DNA from: Pedobacter sp. B4-66 | GTDB taxonomy: Bacteria; Bacteroidota; Bacteroidia; Sphingobacteriales; Sphingobacteriaceae | Length of the DNA stretch: 64,000 nt | Assembly (NCBI RefSeq): GCF_018492665.1 | Contig: NZ_JAFVME010000009.1 | Coordinates: 186,001 to 250,000, forward strand | Reading direction: 5' to 3' | Shown here: in pieces, positions 26,290 to 35,514 of the stretch | Numbering within the stretch: the first letter of the stretch is position 1 | Layout of the letters: each line of letters begins with the position of its first letter | Notes under the pieces: model-generated | The model's input: the letters and a program-made list of their open reading frames with translations, nothing else | What the model was told of the DNA's origin: nothing | The model's database searches: none | Program-made: the position numbers and the translations under genes

Positions 26290-29160
26290 ATGAACAGATA
26301 TTTCCAAAGTCTTCAATTTATCCTTGTAGCACTTCTACTCACAACGAACAATGCCTTTGCTCAATCAAAAAAGGAGAACAAAGACCGTATTGACCTTTCG
26401 GGCACATGGTCATTTCAAACAGATTCATTTGATAAGGGAGTTTCAGAGAAATGGTACTCCCGTAAGTTAAACGAAGAGATTAAACTTCCGGGATCGATGA
26501 CTACGAATGGTAAAGGAGATGAAGTTTCGACGAAAACGCCATGGGCTGGAGATATTCTGGATATGTCCTGGTTTAAGAATGACGAATATGCAAAATATCG
26601 TCAGCCAGGAAACATCAAAATCCCTTTCTGGTTGCAACCGACTAAATATTACAGAGGTGCTGCTTGGTACCAAAAGACAGTAAATGTTCCAGCTTCATGG
26701 AAAGGTAAACACATTCAGCTTTTTATTGAAAGAAGCCACTGGGAAACCACTGTATGGGTTGACGACGTGAAGATAGGTATGGAGAATAGCCTTGGAACAG
26801 GCCACTTGTTTGATATTGGCAGCAAATTAACTTCTGGAACACATCGTTTAACTATAAGAGTTGATAATCAGATAAAGGACATTAATATGGGCGACAATGC
26901 TCATAGTGTTACTGACCACACACAAACCAACTGGAATGGTATGATAGGTGAGTTAAGTATGAAAGCGCGACCTTTGGTTTTTATTTCTGATGTACAGCTT
27001 TATCCGGATATCGATAAGAAACAAGTTTTAGTAAAGCTTGAAATCAACAATACCACAGGTACCTCAAAAGAAATATCAATAGATTTGATGGCTTCTACCA
27101 ATAAATCAGGTGCTGAAAAACTAAAACCTCTTACAAAAAGCCTGACTGCTAAAGAAAATATACAAGTTATAGAAATAACTTACCCGATGGGAAGTAATCC
27201 CCTATTATGGAATGAATTTCACCCTAACTTATACAATCTTAATGTAACGCTAAAACAAGCAGTATCAAAAGAAGTGGATAGCAAACAAATATCATTTGGT
27301 ATGCGCGATTTTAAAGCAAAAGGCACTCAGTTAAGCATAAATAATGACCTGATTTTCTTACGCGGAACTTTGGATTGTGCTGCATTTCCTAAAACAGGTT
27401 TTCCACCCACAGATGTTACCTCATGGACGAAAATTTTAAGCCAGGTAAAGTCATATGGATTAAACCATGTTCGATTTCACTCCTGGTGCCCACCGGAAGC
27501 CGCATTTACAGCAGCAGATAAGTTAGGTATTTTTGTACAGGCAGAATGTTCTGCATGGTCAAATGGCGAAAAAGGAGCAGTAATTGGAGATGGGAAGCCG
27601 CTAGACAAATACATTTACGATGAAAGTGAGAAAATGATTAGAGCTTATGGTAATCATCCGTCATTTGTAATGATGACCTATGGAAACGAACCAGGTGGTA
27701 AGAATATGGTAAACTACTTAACTGAGTTCGTGAACTATTGGAAAGCAAAAGATAAAAGAAGGCTATACACCACGGCAGCTGGATGGCCAGTAGTAGAGGC
27801 CAGCGATTTCAACAATACTCCTGATCCAAGAATTCAAGGCTGGGGTGCCGGACTAACCAGTATCATTAACAAGGAAGCACCACGGTCAGATTACGACTGG
27901 ACAAATATTATTTCTAAATGGAAACAACCTACCGTTAGTCATGAAATTGGCCAATGGTGTGTCTATCCTAATTTTAGGGAGATTAAGAAATATGATGGTA
28001 TATTAAAAGCTAAAAACTTCGAAATATTTCAGGATAAGCTTAAGGAAAATGGAATGGGGAAGTTAGCAGATAGCTTTGTTCTGGCTTCAGGAAAACTTCA
28101 GGCACTGTGTTATAAAGCTGATATTGAAGCTGCACTACGCACTCCTGGTTTTGCAGGCTTCCAGCTTTTAGGACTAAATGATTTCCCCGGACAAGGTACA
28201 GCTCTAGTAGGCGTTCTTGATCCGTTCTGGGAGGCAAAAGACTATATAACTGCTACAGAATATAGTCAATTTTGTAATTCAGTAGTGCTTTTAGCCAGAT
28301 TTCCAAAAATGAATTACACCAATGACGAGGAATTGGTAGTCCCATTAGAAATAGCAAATTTTGGAGACGGACCAATAAAAAAACCAGTAATAAACTGGAG
28401 TATCCAATCAGAAAATGGAAATAAACTATTCAGTGGGAGCTTCACCAGTGAAAGTATTCCTTTAGGGAACGCCATAAAACTGGGCACAATAAAACAACAG
28501 ATCAAATCAATCACAAAAGCACAACGTCTGATTTTAAAAGCTAATATAGGAAGTCATGCAAACCAATGGGATATATTCGTATACCCTGCAAGTTTACCGG
28601 AATCTGCAAACAGTGTTGTGGTAACACAAACACTAGATACAAAAGCTATTGAAGCCCTTAATGAAGGCCGAAACGTATTACTTACCTTTAAAAAAGGGAC
28701 AATCAAGCCTGAAATGGGTGGTAGTGTACAGATTGGATTTTCTTCTATATTCTGGAATACTGCATGGACACGCAAGCAACCACCAACTACTTTAGGTATT
28801 CTATGCAATCCTAAACACCCAGCGTTGACAAACTTCCCTGCTCAATATCACAGCAATTGGCAATGGTGGGATGCCATGACGCATTCTAATACTATCAAAC
28901 TTGATGCGGTGGCCCCTCAATTAAATCCTATTGTAAGGGTTATTGATGACTGGGTTACTGCTACCCCACTTGGTTTAGTTTTTGAATGTAAGGTTGGAAA
29001 TGGCAAATTGATGGTTTCTTCTATAGACTTGATTTCTGATCAGAACACACGTCCTGAGGCAAGACAATTACTTTATAGTCTCAAAAAATATATGAGCAGT
29101 TCTAATTTCAAACCATCAAACACAGTTGATTTGGTAAAGATACAAGGTCTTTATAACTAA
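26290..29160 (+). CDS. Glycoside hydrolase family 2 protein
   Basis: The 956-residue protein has a signal peptide (about 1-24), an N-terminal sugar-binding jelly roll (GAAWYQKTVNVP, HWETTVWVDD), an immunoglobulin-like domain and a TIM barrel. The acid/base is Glu467 in YGNEPGG, and the likely nucleophile is Glu552 in SHEIGQWC. These are the two GH2 catalytic glutamates. About 300 C-terminal residues form extra domains. GH2 enzymes remove beta-galactosyl, -mannosyl or -glucuronosyl residues; which one is not clear. It is a single-gene unit with no nearby SusC/SusD pair. Confidence 0.88.
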   Translation: MNRYFQSLQFILVALLLTTNNAFAQSKKENKDRIDLSGTWSFQTDSFDKGVSEKWYSRKLNEEIKLPGSMTTNGKGDEVSTKTPWAGDILDMSWFKNDEYAKYRQPGNIKIPFWLQPTKYYRGAAWYQKTVNVPASWKGKHIQLFIERSHWETTVWVDDVKIGMENSLGTGHLFDIGSKLTSGTHRLTIRVDNQIKDINMGDNAHSVTDHTQTNWNGMIGELSMKARPLVFISDVQLYPDIDKKQVLVKLEINNTTGTSKEISIDLMASTNKSGAEKLKPLTKSLTAKENIQVIEITYPMGSNPLLWNEFHPNLYNLNVTLKQAVSKEVDSKQISFGMRDFKAKGTQLSINNDLIFLRGTLDCAAFPKTGFPPTDVTSWTKILSQVKSYGLNHVRFHSWCPPEAAFTAADKLGIFVQAECSAWSNGEKGAVIGDGKPLDKYIYDESEKMIRAYGNHPSFVMMTYGNEPGGKNMVNYLTEFVNYWKAKDKRRLYTTAAGWPVVEASDFNNTPDPRIQGWGAGLTSIINKEAPRSDYDWTNIISKWKQPTVSHEIGQWCVYPNFREIKKYDGILKAKNFEIFQDKLKENGMGKLADSFVLASGKLQALCYKADIEAALRTPGFAGFQLLGLNDFPGQGTALVGVLDPFWEAKDYITATEYSQFCNSVVLLARFPKMNYTNDEELVVPLEIANFGDGPIKKPVINWSIQSENGNKLFSGSFTSESIPLGNAIKLGTIKQQIKSITKAQRLILKANIGSHANQWDIFVYPASLPESANSVVVTQTLDTKAIEALNEGRNVLLTFKKGTIKPEMGGSVQIGFSSIFWNTAWTRKQPPTTLGILCNPKHPALTNFPAQYHSNWQWWDAMTHSNTIKLDAVAPQLNPIVRVIDDWVTATPLGLVFECKVGNGKLMVSSIDLISDQNTRPEARQLLYSLKKYMSSSNFKPSNTVDLVKIQGLYN

Positions 29161-29226
29161 ACATTTTATAGCAATTGGCTTGAATAAGGAACTAGTTAAA
29201 ATGAGTATCTTCGCGTTTTGTGAATT

Positions 29227-29814
29227 ATGAATATGAAACTGGAAGAACAACTACGTGAAAGAAGTGAAAATAAGTGCGAATTGTGTGGCTCTCAAGAGAA
29301 CCTTAGCATTTATGAAGTACCACCTCAAACTCAAAACACAGCTGAAGAATGTGTGATGACTTGTGAAAAATGTTTAGCACAAATTGAAAAAAAAGAAGTG
29401 TTAGACAGTAAACACTGGCAATGTTTAACTTCGAGTATGTGGAGTGAGGTTCCCGGGGTACAGGTAGTTAGCTGGCGTATGCTAAACAGGCTAAGACAAG
29501 AAAGCTGGGCTATTGATAACCTGGATATGATGTACCTTGATGACGATACCCTAACTTGGGCAAAAGCTACAGGTGATCATGAGAACGACTCAGCAGTTGA
29601 GTTTCATAAAGATTCTAACAACAATGTGCTTGAAAATGGAGATACTGTTGTGATTATAAAAACACTTGATGTTAAAGGCTCTAGCATAAGTGCTAAACTT
29701 GGTACCGTGGTTAAAAACATTAAATTAGTTGAGGACAATAAGGAACAAATTGAAGGCCGTGTTGAAGGCCAGCTGATTGTTATCCTTACCAAATATGTAC
29801 GTAAGCAAAGTTAA
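29227..29814 (+). CDS. PhnA domain protein
   Basis: The 195-residue protein has an N-terminal zinc ribbon (CELC near residue 18 and CEKC near 46) and a C-terminal PhnA-type SH3-like domain (DGDT/NGDTVVIIKTLDVKGSS and a KNIKL block). PhnA was named from the E. coli phosphonate region, but homologues occur without phosphonate genes, as here, and the role is unknown. The middle section (residues 60-120) is an extra Bacteroidota-type segment. The next gene starts 32 bases downstream. Confidence 0.8.
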   Translation: MNMKLEEQLRERSENKCELCGSQENLSIYEVPPQTQNTAEECVMTCEKCLAQIEKKEVLDSKHWQCLTSSMWSEVPGVQVVSWRMLNRLRQESWAIDNLDMMYLDDDTLTWAKATGDHENDSAVEFHKDSNNNVLENGDTVVIIKTLDVKGSSISAKLGTVVKNIKLVEDNKEQIEGRVEGQLIVILTKYVRKQS

Positions 29815-29846
29815 ATTGCTTTTGTTTAACAGGGTGTAAGCAAAAT

Positions 29847-30137
29847 ATGACAATCAACATTCAAGATTTTAAAGACTCTTTAATTAGCGGGAAGATACCT
29901 TCAAATCTATCTGTTCATTTGCAGGCGCTTTGGCATGATGGAAAAGGCGACTGGAAAACAGCGCACGATCTCATTGATCATTTAAATGATAAACGATCGG
30001 CTCATGTCCACGCCTATCTGCATCGAAAGGAAGGAGACATATGGAATGCTGATTATTGGTATAATAGAGCAAGTCAATCAAGGCCTAATATCTCTTTGGA
30101 AAAAGAATGGGAGAACCTTGTTTCATTATTTTTGTAG
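29847..30137 (+). CDS. Small conserved helical protein of unknown function
   Basis: The 96-residue acidic/His-rich protein has no signal peptide. Its sequence (LQALWHDGKGDWKTAHDLID, AYLHRKEGDIWNADYWYNRA) resembles a pair of TPR-like helical hairpins. I recognise it as a pattern seen in Bacteroidota but know no function. It may be co-transcribed with the PhnA gene upstream. Confidence 0.65.
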   Translation: MTINIQDFKDSLISGKIPSNLSVHLQALWHDGKGDWKTAHDLIDHLNDKRSAHVHAYLHRKEGDIWNADYWYNRASQSRPNISLEKEWENLVSLFL

Positions 30138-30209
30138 TTGTTCCTAAATTCTACTGGCAATTAAAATGATTCTGTATATTTAAGTTTCTTAAATTTTTTA
30201 TTAATTGCT

Positions 30210-30716
30210 ATGAAACACGCTTGTACTTTTCTTTTCTTATTTTTATTAACAGGCTTTTTGCCTAAAACTTATGCACAAACTCAACCAAAAGGCGGCTCGA
30301 TTGCTGATGTTGCTTTTATTCAAGGTAGCTGGAAAGCAACTACTCCTGAGGGACAAACAATAGAAGGAGTTTGGTTACAGCCGGAAGGCGAAAACATACT
30401 TGGTTTTATGCGTATGATGAAAGCCGGTAAAGCCGACCTTTACGAAATACTGGCATACGAACAAACCGAATTAGGCCTAGTCTCGATGGTAAAGCATTTT
30501 AAGCCGGGTTTATTAGGCTTAGAAGAAAAAGACAAGCATGACCGTTACAATTTTGTGGAAGCGAGTAAAGACCGTGCTATCTTCCAGAAAGAAGGCGAAA
30601 GTTTACGCATTCTATATGAAAAACGCTCTGCTAATCAATTTGTTATTGCCAGAGGTAACCTCCAAGATGGCAAATGGGTGTTTAAAGACCTATTTGTATT
30701 TAACCGTACAAAATAA
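30210..30716 (+). CDS. Secreted DUF6265-like protein
   Basis: The 168-residue protein has a signal peptide ending near residue 22 (KTYAQ). The mature part begins FIQGSWKATTPEGQTIEGVWLQPEGENILGFMRM and ends with KWVFKDLFVFNR, a lipocalin-like beta-rich family I recognise as DUF6265. The function is unknown. It forms a single unit with a weak hairpin behind it. Confidence 0.72.
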   Translation: MKHACTFLFLFLLTGFLPKTYAQTQPKGGSIADVAFIQGSWKATTPEGQTIEGVWLQPEGENILGFMRMMKAGKADLYEILAYEQTELGLVSMVKHFKPGLLGLEEKDKHDRYNFVEASKDRAIFQKEGESLRILYEKRSANQFVIARGNLQDGKWVFKDLFVFNRTK

Positions 30717-30722
30717 TTATTT

Positions 30723-30750
30723 ACGGGGCTTTTTTAATTAAAGGCCCCGT
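30723..30750. terminator. Weak hairpin between the DUF6265 gene and the ABC-F gene
   Basis: ACGGGGC pairs with GCCCCGT around an AT-rich loop, between two convergent genes. It could act in both directions. Confidence 0.55.
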
Positions 30751-30753
30751 ATT

Positions 30754-32352
30754 TTAGGAAGGCAACAGCCTTATTTCCTCCTCTACTCCAATCTCATTGA
30801 TAAAATACTCATCATGAGAAATCACCAACAAAGTCCCCTTGTAATCCTTTATTACCGAGGTAATCACCTCCAGGCTTTGAATATCCAAATTGTTAGTTGG
30901 TTCGTCTAAAATGATAAGTTCTGGAGAATTATTACTAACCAATAGACAGCAAAATATCAACTTGATCTTTTCTCCCCCACTAAGTTGCCCGCAAGTCTTA
31001 TCCCACATATCAACTTTAAAAAGAAACTGATGTAACAATGTTTTAAGTCTGTGTTCTGGTAAATGCGAAGTATTAAACTCTTGCACTTGCTCAAAAATGG
31101 TCAGCCTATTATCCAATAGCGAATATTCCTGATCAATATAAAGGTGTTTAAAATCAGCGATGGATAATGTTCCTGTTGAAGCTTTTAAGCTTCCCATCAT
31201 CAATTTCAAAAGTGTGGTTTTACCAACACCATTTCTTCCGGTTATGGCAACCCTGTCCCCGCTTCTAACCTGAAAACTTAAAGGATTTTCCCATATGTAT
31301 TTTGATTGGTAGCCAAAATTTATATTCTGAGCAGTTATTAATATTTTACCTACATGCAAGCTGGCATTCTCAAAAACCATTTTCAATTCTTTTAGCTCTG
31401 GCAATTCTTGCTTAATCTGCTGGAGATTCTGCAAAAGGCCATTTACCTTATCAGCGTGAACTTCCTGCAGTTTAGACGTACTTTGCTCAGCCTTGTTTCT
31501 TATCGTATTCATAAAAATTCGTGGAACACCTTTCTTAATCTGCTTCTTATTCCCCCTTGAATCCTCCTTTTGTTTGCGTTCTGCGGCCTCTCTGGCTATC
31601 TGTTTAGCTTGGCGCAACGCTTTTTCTTTATGATCTGCCTGCGCTTCTAAGGCTCTCAGTTCCTCTTTTTTCTGATCTTTAAAAAACTCATAATTTCCAC
31701 CATAAACCTTTATCCCATTTTTATTTAGTTCATAAGTTAAATCAAGAAGATTAAGCAAATTCCTATCATGACTTACCACTATCATTGTTGCCTTTCCGGT
31801 TTCAATAAGATGATGTAACTGCTTTCGACTCTCAGTATCAAGATGATTTGAGGGTTCATCAAAGAGTATAATAGACGGAGAATGAATTGCAATGCCTGAT
31901 AAAAACACCTTTGTTTTTTCTCCTCCACTAAGCTTATGCATCGACTGAGATAATTTTATATGTTCAATACTCCATAATTCTAGTGCGGCCAGAGCCCGTT
32001 CTTCAATATTCCAATCGTCATCCAATTTAGAAAAATTGGATAAAGAACCGTCACCGTTTATTATGGCTTGCAAAGCTTCCAGTTTCTGATTAATACCCAA
32101 AGATTGGGCTACGGTTAAATCATCGTACTGACCAAAATGCTGAGGGACATAAAAAGGCTTCTCACTTGATGAAACATCACCTGAAGCAGCTTGAATTTGT
32201 CCTGCAATAATTTCTAACAAAGTCGATTTCCCAGCACCATTGCCGCCAATTAACGCGATCTTTTCTCCTTTAGAAATTGAAAAATTAATATTATTAAAAA
32301 GATATTCCCTATTGGGGTGTATATATGATAGTTGCTTAACTACAATACCCAT
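30754..32352 (-). CDS. ABC-F family ATPase (second copy in window)
   Basis: I choose the ATG at 32352 (MGIVVKQLSYIHP, 532 residues); the longer frame to 32406 adds 18 residues without conserved features. Both ABC domains are intact: Walker A GGNGAGKST and GRNGVGKTT, signatures LSGGEKTK and LSGGEKIK, and DEPSNHLD and DEPTNNLD. A Lys/Arg-rich linker of about 80 residues connects them (EERKQKEDSRGNKKQIKKG). This basic, long linker is like ABC-F proteins that protect ribosomes from antibiotics, but housekeeping Uup-like roles cannot be excluded. Confidence 0.82.
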   Translation of the reverse strand: MGIVVKQLSYIHPNREYLFNNINFSISKGEKIALIGGNGAGKSTLLEIIAGQIQAASGDVSSSEKPFYVPQHFGQYDDLTVAQSLGINQKLEALQAIINGDGSLSNFSKLDDDWNIEERALAALELWSIEHIKLSQSMHKLSGGEKTKVFLSGIAIHSPSIILFDEPSNHLDTESRKQLHHLIETGKATMIVVSHDRNLLNLLDLTYELNKNGIKVYGGNYEFFKDQKKEELRALEAQADHKEKALRQAKQIAREAAERKQKEDSRGNKKQIKKGVPRIFMNTIRNKAEQSTSKLQEVHADKVNGLLQNLQQIKQELPELKELKMVFENASLHVGKILITAQNINFGYQSKYIWENPLSFQVRSGDRVAITGRNGVGKTTLLKLMMGSLKASTGTLSIADFKHLYIDQEYSLLDNRLTIFEQVQEFNTSHLPEHRLKTLLHQFLFKVDMWDKTCGQLSGGEKIKLIFCCLLVSNNSPELIILDEPTNNLDIQSLEVITSVIKDYKGTLLVISHDEYFINEIGVEEEIRLLPS

Positions 32353-32613
32353 AAAAGCATCATTGATAAAAAGTAAATGAATAAAATTTAAATTGTGCGT
32401 GAGCACAAGACGGTTAAAGAAATACAGGTGTATTGTTTACATTTAAGTAAAAGATAAATGATTCAAATTCTACAAGCCAAAATGTTCCGTGGGATTCGGA
32501 ATTACAAGATGGTCTTAACCATCATTTTACTTAGATATTCTCATTGGAGTAATTATTCGTTTACAATGCAAATGTAAATATTTTTTTGAAGAAACGAATT
32601 TTATCAGAACAAA

Positions 32614-32811
32614 TCAAATAACCAGATTCTTATGAACCTGATGAAGAAATTGCTCATAATAGTCAGCTAGCTTCGACAAATCCTTTAGCGGATCCGGAGG
32701 ATACATTAATGCATTAAAGAATGTTTCGATATCCCTTTCAGTAGTCAGGATAACTTCGTCTTTTGTTATTTCAACCGGCTCATTCAGAGCGGTTACACCC
32801 TGCTTTTCCAT
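32614..32811 (-). CDS. Small DUF1778-like protein without the DNA-binding half
   Basis: From the ATG at 32811 the protein has 65 residues. Its middle, LTTERDIETFFNALMYPPDP, resembles the toxin-binding C-terminal part of DUF1778 (TacA-like) antitoxins, but the ribbon-helix-helix DNA-binding N-terminus is absent and no GNAT toxin gene is next to it. It could be a reduced antitoxin relative or an unrelated small protein. Confidence 0.5.
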   Translation of the reverse strand: MEKQGVTALNEPVEITKDEVILTTERDIETFFNALMYPPDPLKDLSKLADYYEQFLHQVHKNLVI

Positions 32812-32915
32812 AAGAAACTTTTGATATACCAATATACAAAAATTTCGCTAATTAGCCACAATTTTAACTATTTATAATTACGTCTTGTGCATCTTACACA
32901 TGCATCAATCCATTC

Positions 32916-33635
32916 CTATACTTTTACTTTATTAATTAGCAGTTGCCTGATAGTTACTAAATGGCTAAAAAGTACAACTGGCACTATAAAAGCAGGAAGC
33001 AGGCTGAATGGAAAATACAAAACGCCAATATTCGGTTGATCAAATCCAAACTTTTGAAGTGGTGATGGAGCCGATAAAAGAGCATTCACAACAATATTGA
33101 TTAGTAAAAAAAGACAAATCACATTCCACGCCAGTAACGATCCCTTTGCCATTTTCCCTTTTGTTATACCGAAATAAACCACCAAAGGAGATGAGATACC
33201 AGCTAAAATATCAAAATTCCTTCCCTCAAATGTCATTAATTCAGGAACTGCCCCATAGATAAACAGCAAATACAAAGTGATCTCAACAGGAATCCTCACT
33301 ATGTGTACATAAGTAAGGTTTAACATTGGGAGCTCGTCTATAAAGTTTCTACCTGACTTAGTCAAAAAAACTAATATGATAGTCAAGATAGCGGGCAACA
33401 CCCCTATCAATGCAATCTTAGGTGGAAAGGAAGTAGTATCCGAACTAAACACATGATTTAAAGCTAATACTGACTGAACTATAAGCCACATTATCAAAAC
33501 AATTAAGAAAAGATTAGCTTTAGCACGAACAGTAATGCTCGAAGAATTCTTTACTACCCCATGAAATAAAAATAGCGTAAGCAAAACCGTTAGTACAAAA
33601 AACACATTAACAAATAAGGGGATACCTGTAATCAT
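32916..33635 (-). CDS. Integral membrane protein of unknown function
   Basis: The 239-residue hydrophobic protein has about seven predicted membrane helices and no conserved enzymatic motif that I recognise. It begins 11 bases after the pterin dehydratase gene in the same direction, so the two are probably co-transcribed. Confidence 0.7.
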   Translation of the reverse strand: MITGIPLFVNVFFVLTVLLTLFLFHGVVKNSSSITVRAKANLFLIVLIMWLIVQSVLALNHVFSSDTTSFPPKIALIGVLPAILTIILVFLTKSGRNFIDELPMLNLTYVHIVRIPVEITLYLLFIYGAVPELMTFEGRNFDILAGISSPLVVYFGITKGKMAKGSLLAWNVICLFLLINIVVNALLSAPSPLQKFGFDQPNIGVLYFPFSLLPAFIVPVVLFSHLVTIRQLLINKVKV

Positions 33636-33646
33636 TTTTTAAATTA

Positions 33647-33901
33647 TTAAATCAGTAATTCGTCAATCTGCTTGGCTAGCACCCTATCCTTTTCTGTAAC
33701 GATATCACCAGCATCATGTGTACTTAACCAAATCTCTAATTTATTCCATTCATTACACCATTTTGGATGATGATTATTTTTTTCAGCCAAAAAGGCGATT
33801 TTCACCATAAAAGCAAAGGTTTCTTGAAAATCTTTGAATATTAAAATTTTGTGTAGCTTATTTTCAACCACCTCCCACTCCTTTTGAACTATATTTTCCA
33901 T
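33647..33901 (-). CDS. Pterin-4-alpha-carbinolamine dehydratase-like protein
   Basis: The 84-residue protein is short for the family (about 95-105) but carries the core motif EKNNHHPKW (His44, His45, Pro46, Trp48), followed by the EIWLSTHDAGDIVTEKD strand-turn region with the conserved THD. The enzyme dehydrates 4a-hydroxytetrahydrobiopterin, recycling the cofactor of aromatic amino acid hydroxylases; no such hydroxylase is in the window. It leads a two-gene operon with a membrane protein. Confidence 0.85.
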   Translation of the reverse strand: MENIVQKEWEVVENKLHKILIFKDFQETFAFMVKIAFLAEKNNHHPKWCNEWNKLEIWLSTHDAGDIVTEKDRVLAKQIDELLI

Positions 33902-34050
33902 GTATATGGCTATAAAATTGCGGCATCATTGCTGCTCATAGTAGAACAAGTTACACCTACTTATGTTTAAATCCATTGAAAAAACATCAAATTGGTCTAC
34001 ATACCTGTAATTAACAGGTCTTTTAGCCTCCAAAACCCTAAATTAGCCGA

Positions 34051-34224
34051 ATGAAAAGTAAAATTGTTCTAATAATTATTTCAATCTCTGCTGTAGTAAC
34101 CCTTATTGCAAAAGCACTTGAAATAATAAACGATGATTACAGTACAGATAAATTTCTTGTATGCATCTGGAGCTTAGTAGCTTTGTTTTATTGCATTAAA
34201 GCAAATAAAATTGAAGAGAGATAG
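34051..34224 (+). CDS. Small two-helix membrane protein (57 residues)
   Basis: A short ATG-initiated frame encodes 57 residues with two hydrophobic stretches (KIVLIIISISAVVTLIA and FLVCIWSLVALFYCI) separated by a charged loop (EIINDDYSTDK). The hydrophobic-loop-hydrophobic layout and position 42 bases upstream of a same-strand tetR gene argue for a real gene. No family is recognised. Confidence 0.5.
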   Translation: MKSKIVLIIISISAVVTLIAKALEIINDDYSTDKFLVCIWSLVALFYCIKANKIEER

Positions 34225-34266
34225 TTTTACGATAATTTGTAAATTAGGGATTACAATTGATTTGTT

Positions 34267-34902
34267 ATGGAAAAGAAAAGATATCAGGGACCATCAAACG
34301 ATAAAGACAGATCAAAGCAGAAATTAATACAGGCAGTTGGAACTGTAGTAAAAGCTAAAGGATATACAGGACTAACAGCGACGAATATCTCAAAAGCCGC
34401 CGGTTTAGATCGTAAACTAGTTACACTTTATTTTGGATCAGTAGATAACCTGATTGAAATTTACGTTAAGAGTAAAGACTACTGGGTTGCTGCCTCAGGT
34501 GAGGTAAACAATCTGACCGAAGACAACCAAGGAAAAGACACGAAACAGGTATTAGAAAAACTTCTTCTCAGTCAACTAGATTACTTCTATGGAAATGAAG
34601 AAATGCAGAAAATTGTCCTGTGGCAAATAAGTCAAAGAAGCCAAATCATGTTTCAAGTTTGCGAAGAGAGAGAACAACTTAGCTCTAAATTCTTCGCATT
34701 AACAGATAAAGAACTGAAGGGTAAAGACATCGATCTGAGAGCAATAGTAGGCCTATTGGTGTCGGGCATTTATCATATGGTACTTCATGCTAAAACAACA
34801 GATAGTCTTTTCTGTGAGATTGACATCAATAAGCCAGAAGGGATGAAAAGAATAAAAGATGCAATAAGTTTGATTTTGGAATCTGCTTATAGCAATAAAT
34901 AA
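34267..34902 (+). CDS. TetR/AcrR family regulator
   Basis: The 211-residue protein has a TetR DNA-binding domain at about residues 14-62 (VVKAKGYTGLTATNISKAAGLDRKLVTLYFG). The C-terminal ligand-binding part is helical and not assigned. No clear target gene is adjacent: a small membrane protein lies upstream and a lipoprotein downstream. Confidence 0.85.
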   Translation: MEKKRYQGPSNDKDRSKQKLIQAVGTVVKAKGYTGLTATNISKAAGLDRKLVTLYFGSVDNLIEIYVKSKDYWVAASGEVNNLTEDNQGKDTKQVLEKLLLSQLDYFYGNEEMQKIVLWQISQRSQIMFQVCEEREQLSSKFFALTDKELKGKDIDLRAIVGLLVSGIYHMVLHAKTTDSLFCEIDINKPEGMKRIKDAISLILESAYSNK

Positions 34903-35047
34903 AACAAAAAACATCTCTATAATCTTTCCTATTAATGGTCAGATTCGTGTACTAAAAAAGCAAAAAGTTAATCTTGATGAGCCAACATGGTATGGTATTT
35001 GTTTCGCGATTATTCAATCAAAAAAATAAATATCTATTTAAAAAACT

Positions 35048-35440
35048 ATGAAAAGATTTACGAAAATCCTATCCCTTTCCCTTGTATTGGGTTTAACTCT
35101 ATTATTTTCTTGCTCAAAAGACAAAGACAAAGGGCCCTCAGGTTCTCACAAAGTTGTATTTAAAGCTGTAGGTTCTACAGGTGTTGCAATCAGTGTTGCA
35201 GTATATGTCGATGGCTCTGGAAAAACAGAAAGCTTCACTAGTTTAACTGGCCAAACATGGACAAGTACGGAATACACCATTCCTGCATCTGCTCGTGTAG
35301 TTAGCTTTGGTGCAAACGCCACTGGGCCAAATGCAAACTCAACACTTGTTACAGAAATCTGGGTTGACGGTGTTAAAAAGGCCGATGGTAAAGCTACAGG
35401 TACAATTTTAAGTCCTAATGCATCATACACTTTCGAATAA
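35048..35440 (+). CDS. Small lipoprotein
   Basis: The 130-residue protein has a lipoprotein signal (LLFSC, Cys22) followed by SKDKDKG, an acidic/basic stretch resembling Bacteroidota surface-lipoprotein export signals. The rest is a Thr/Ser/Gly-rich beta-sandwich-like domain (VVFKAVGSTGVAISVAVYVDG), possibly a pilus/adhesin-type domain. Function is unknown. It ends at a bidirectional terminator. Confidence 0.72.
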   Translation: MKRFTKILSLSLVLGLTLLFSCSKDKDKGPSGSHKVVFKAVGSTGVAISVAVYVDGSGKTESFTSLTGQTWTSTEYTIPASARVVSFGANATGPNANSTLVTEIWVDGVKKADGKATGTILSPNASYTFE

Positions 35441-35456
35441 TATTTTGGAGTGATTT

Positions 35457-35504
35457 AAAACACAAGGGGGTCCATATTTTTACATATGGTCCCCCTTGTG
35501 TTTT
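35457..35504. terminator. Bidirectional terminator between lipoprotein and porin-like genes
   Basis: AAAACACAAGGGGG..CCATAT pairs with its complement (one T/T mismatch) and has A/T runs on both flanks, between convergent genes. Confidence 0.85.
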
Positions 35505-35514
35505 AGTCTGCTTA

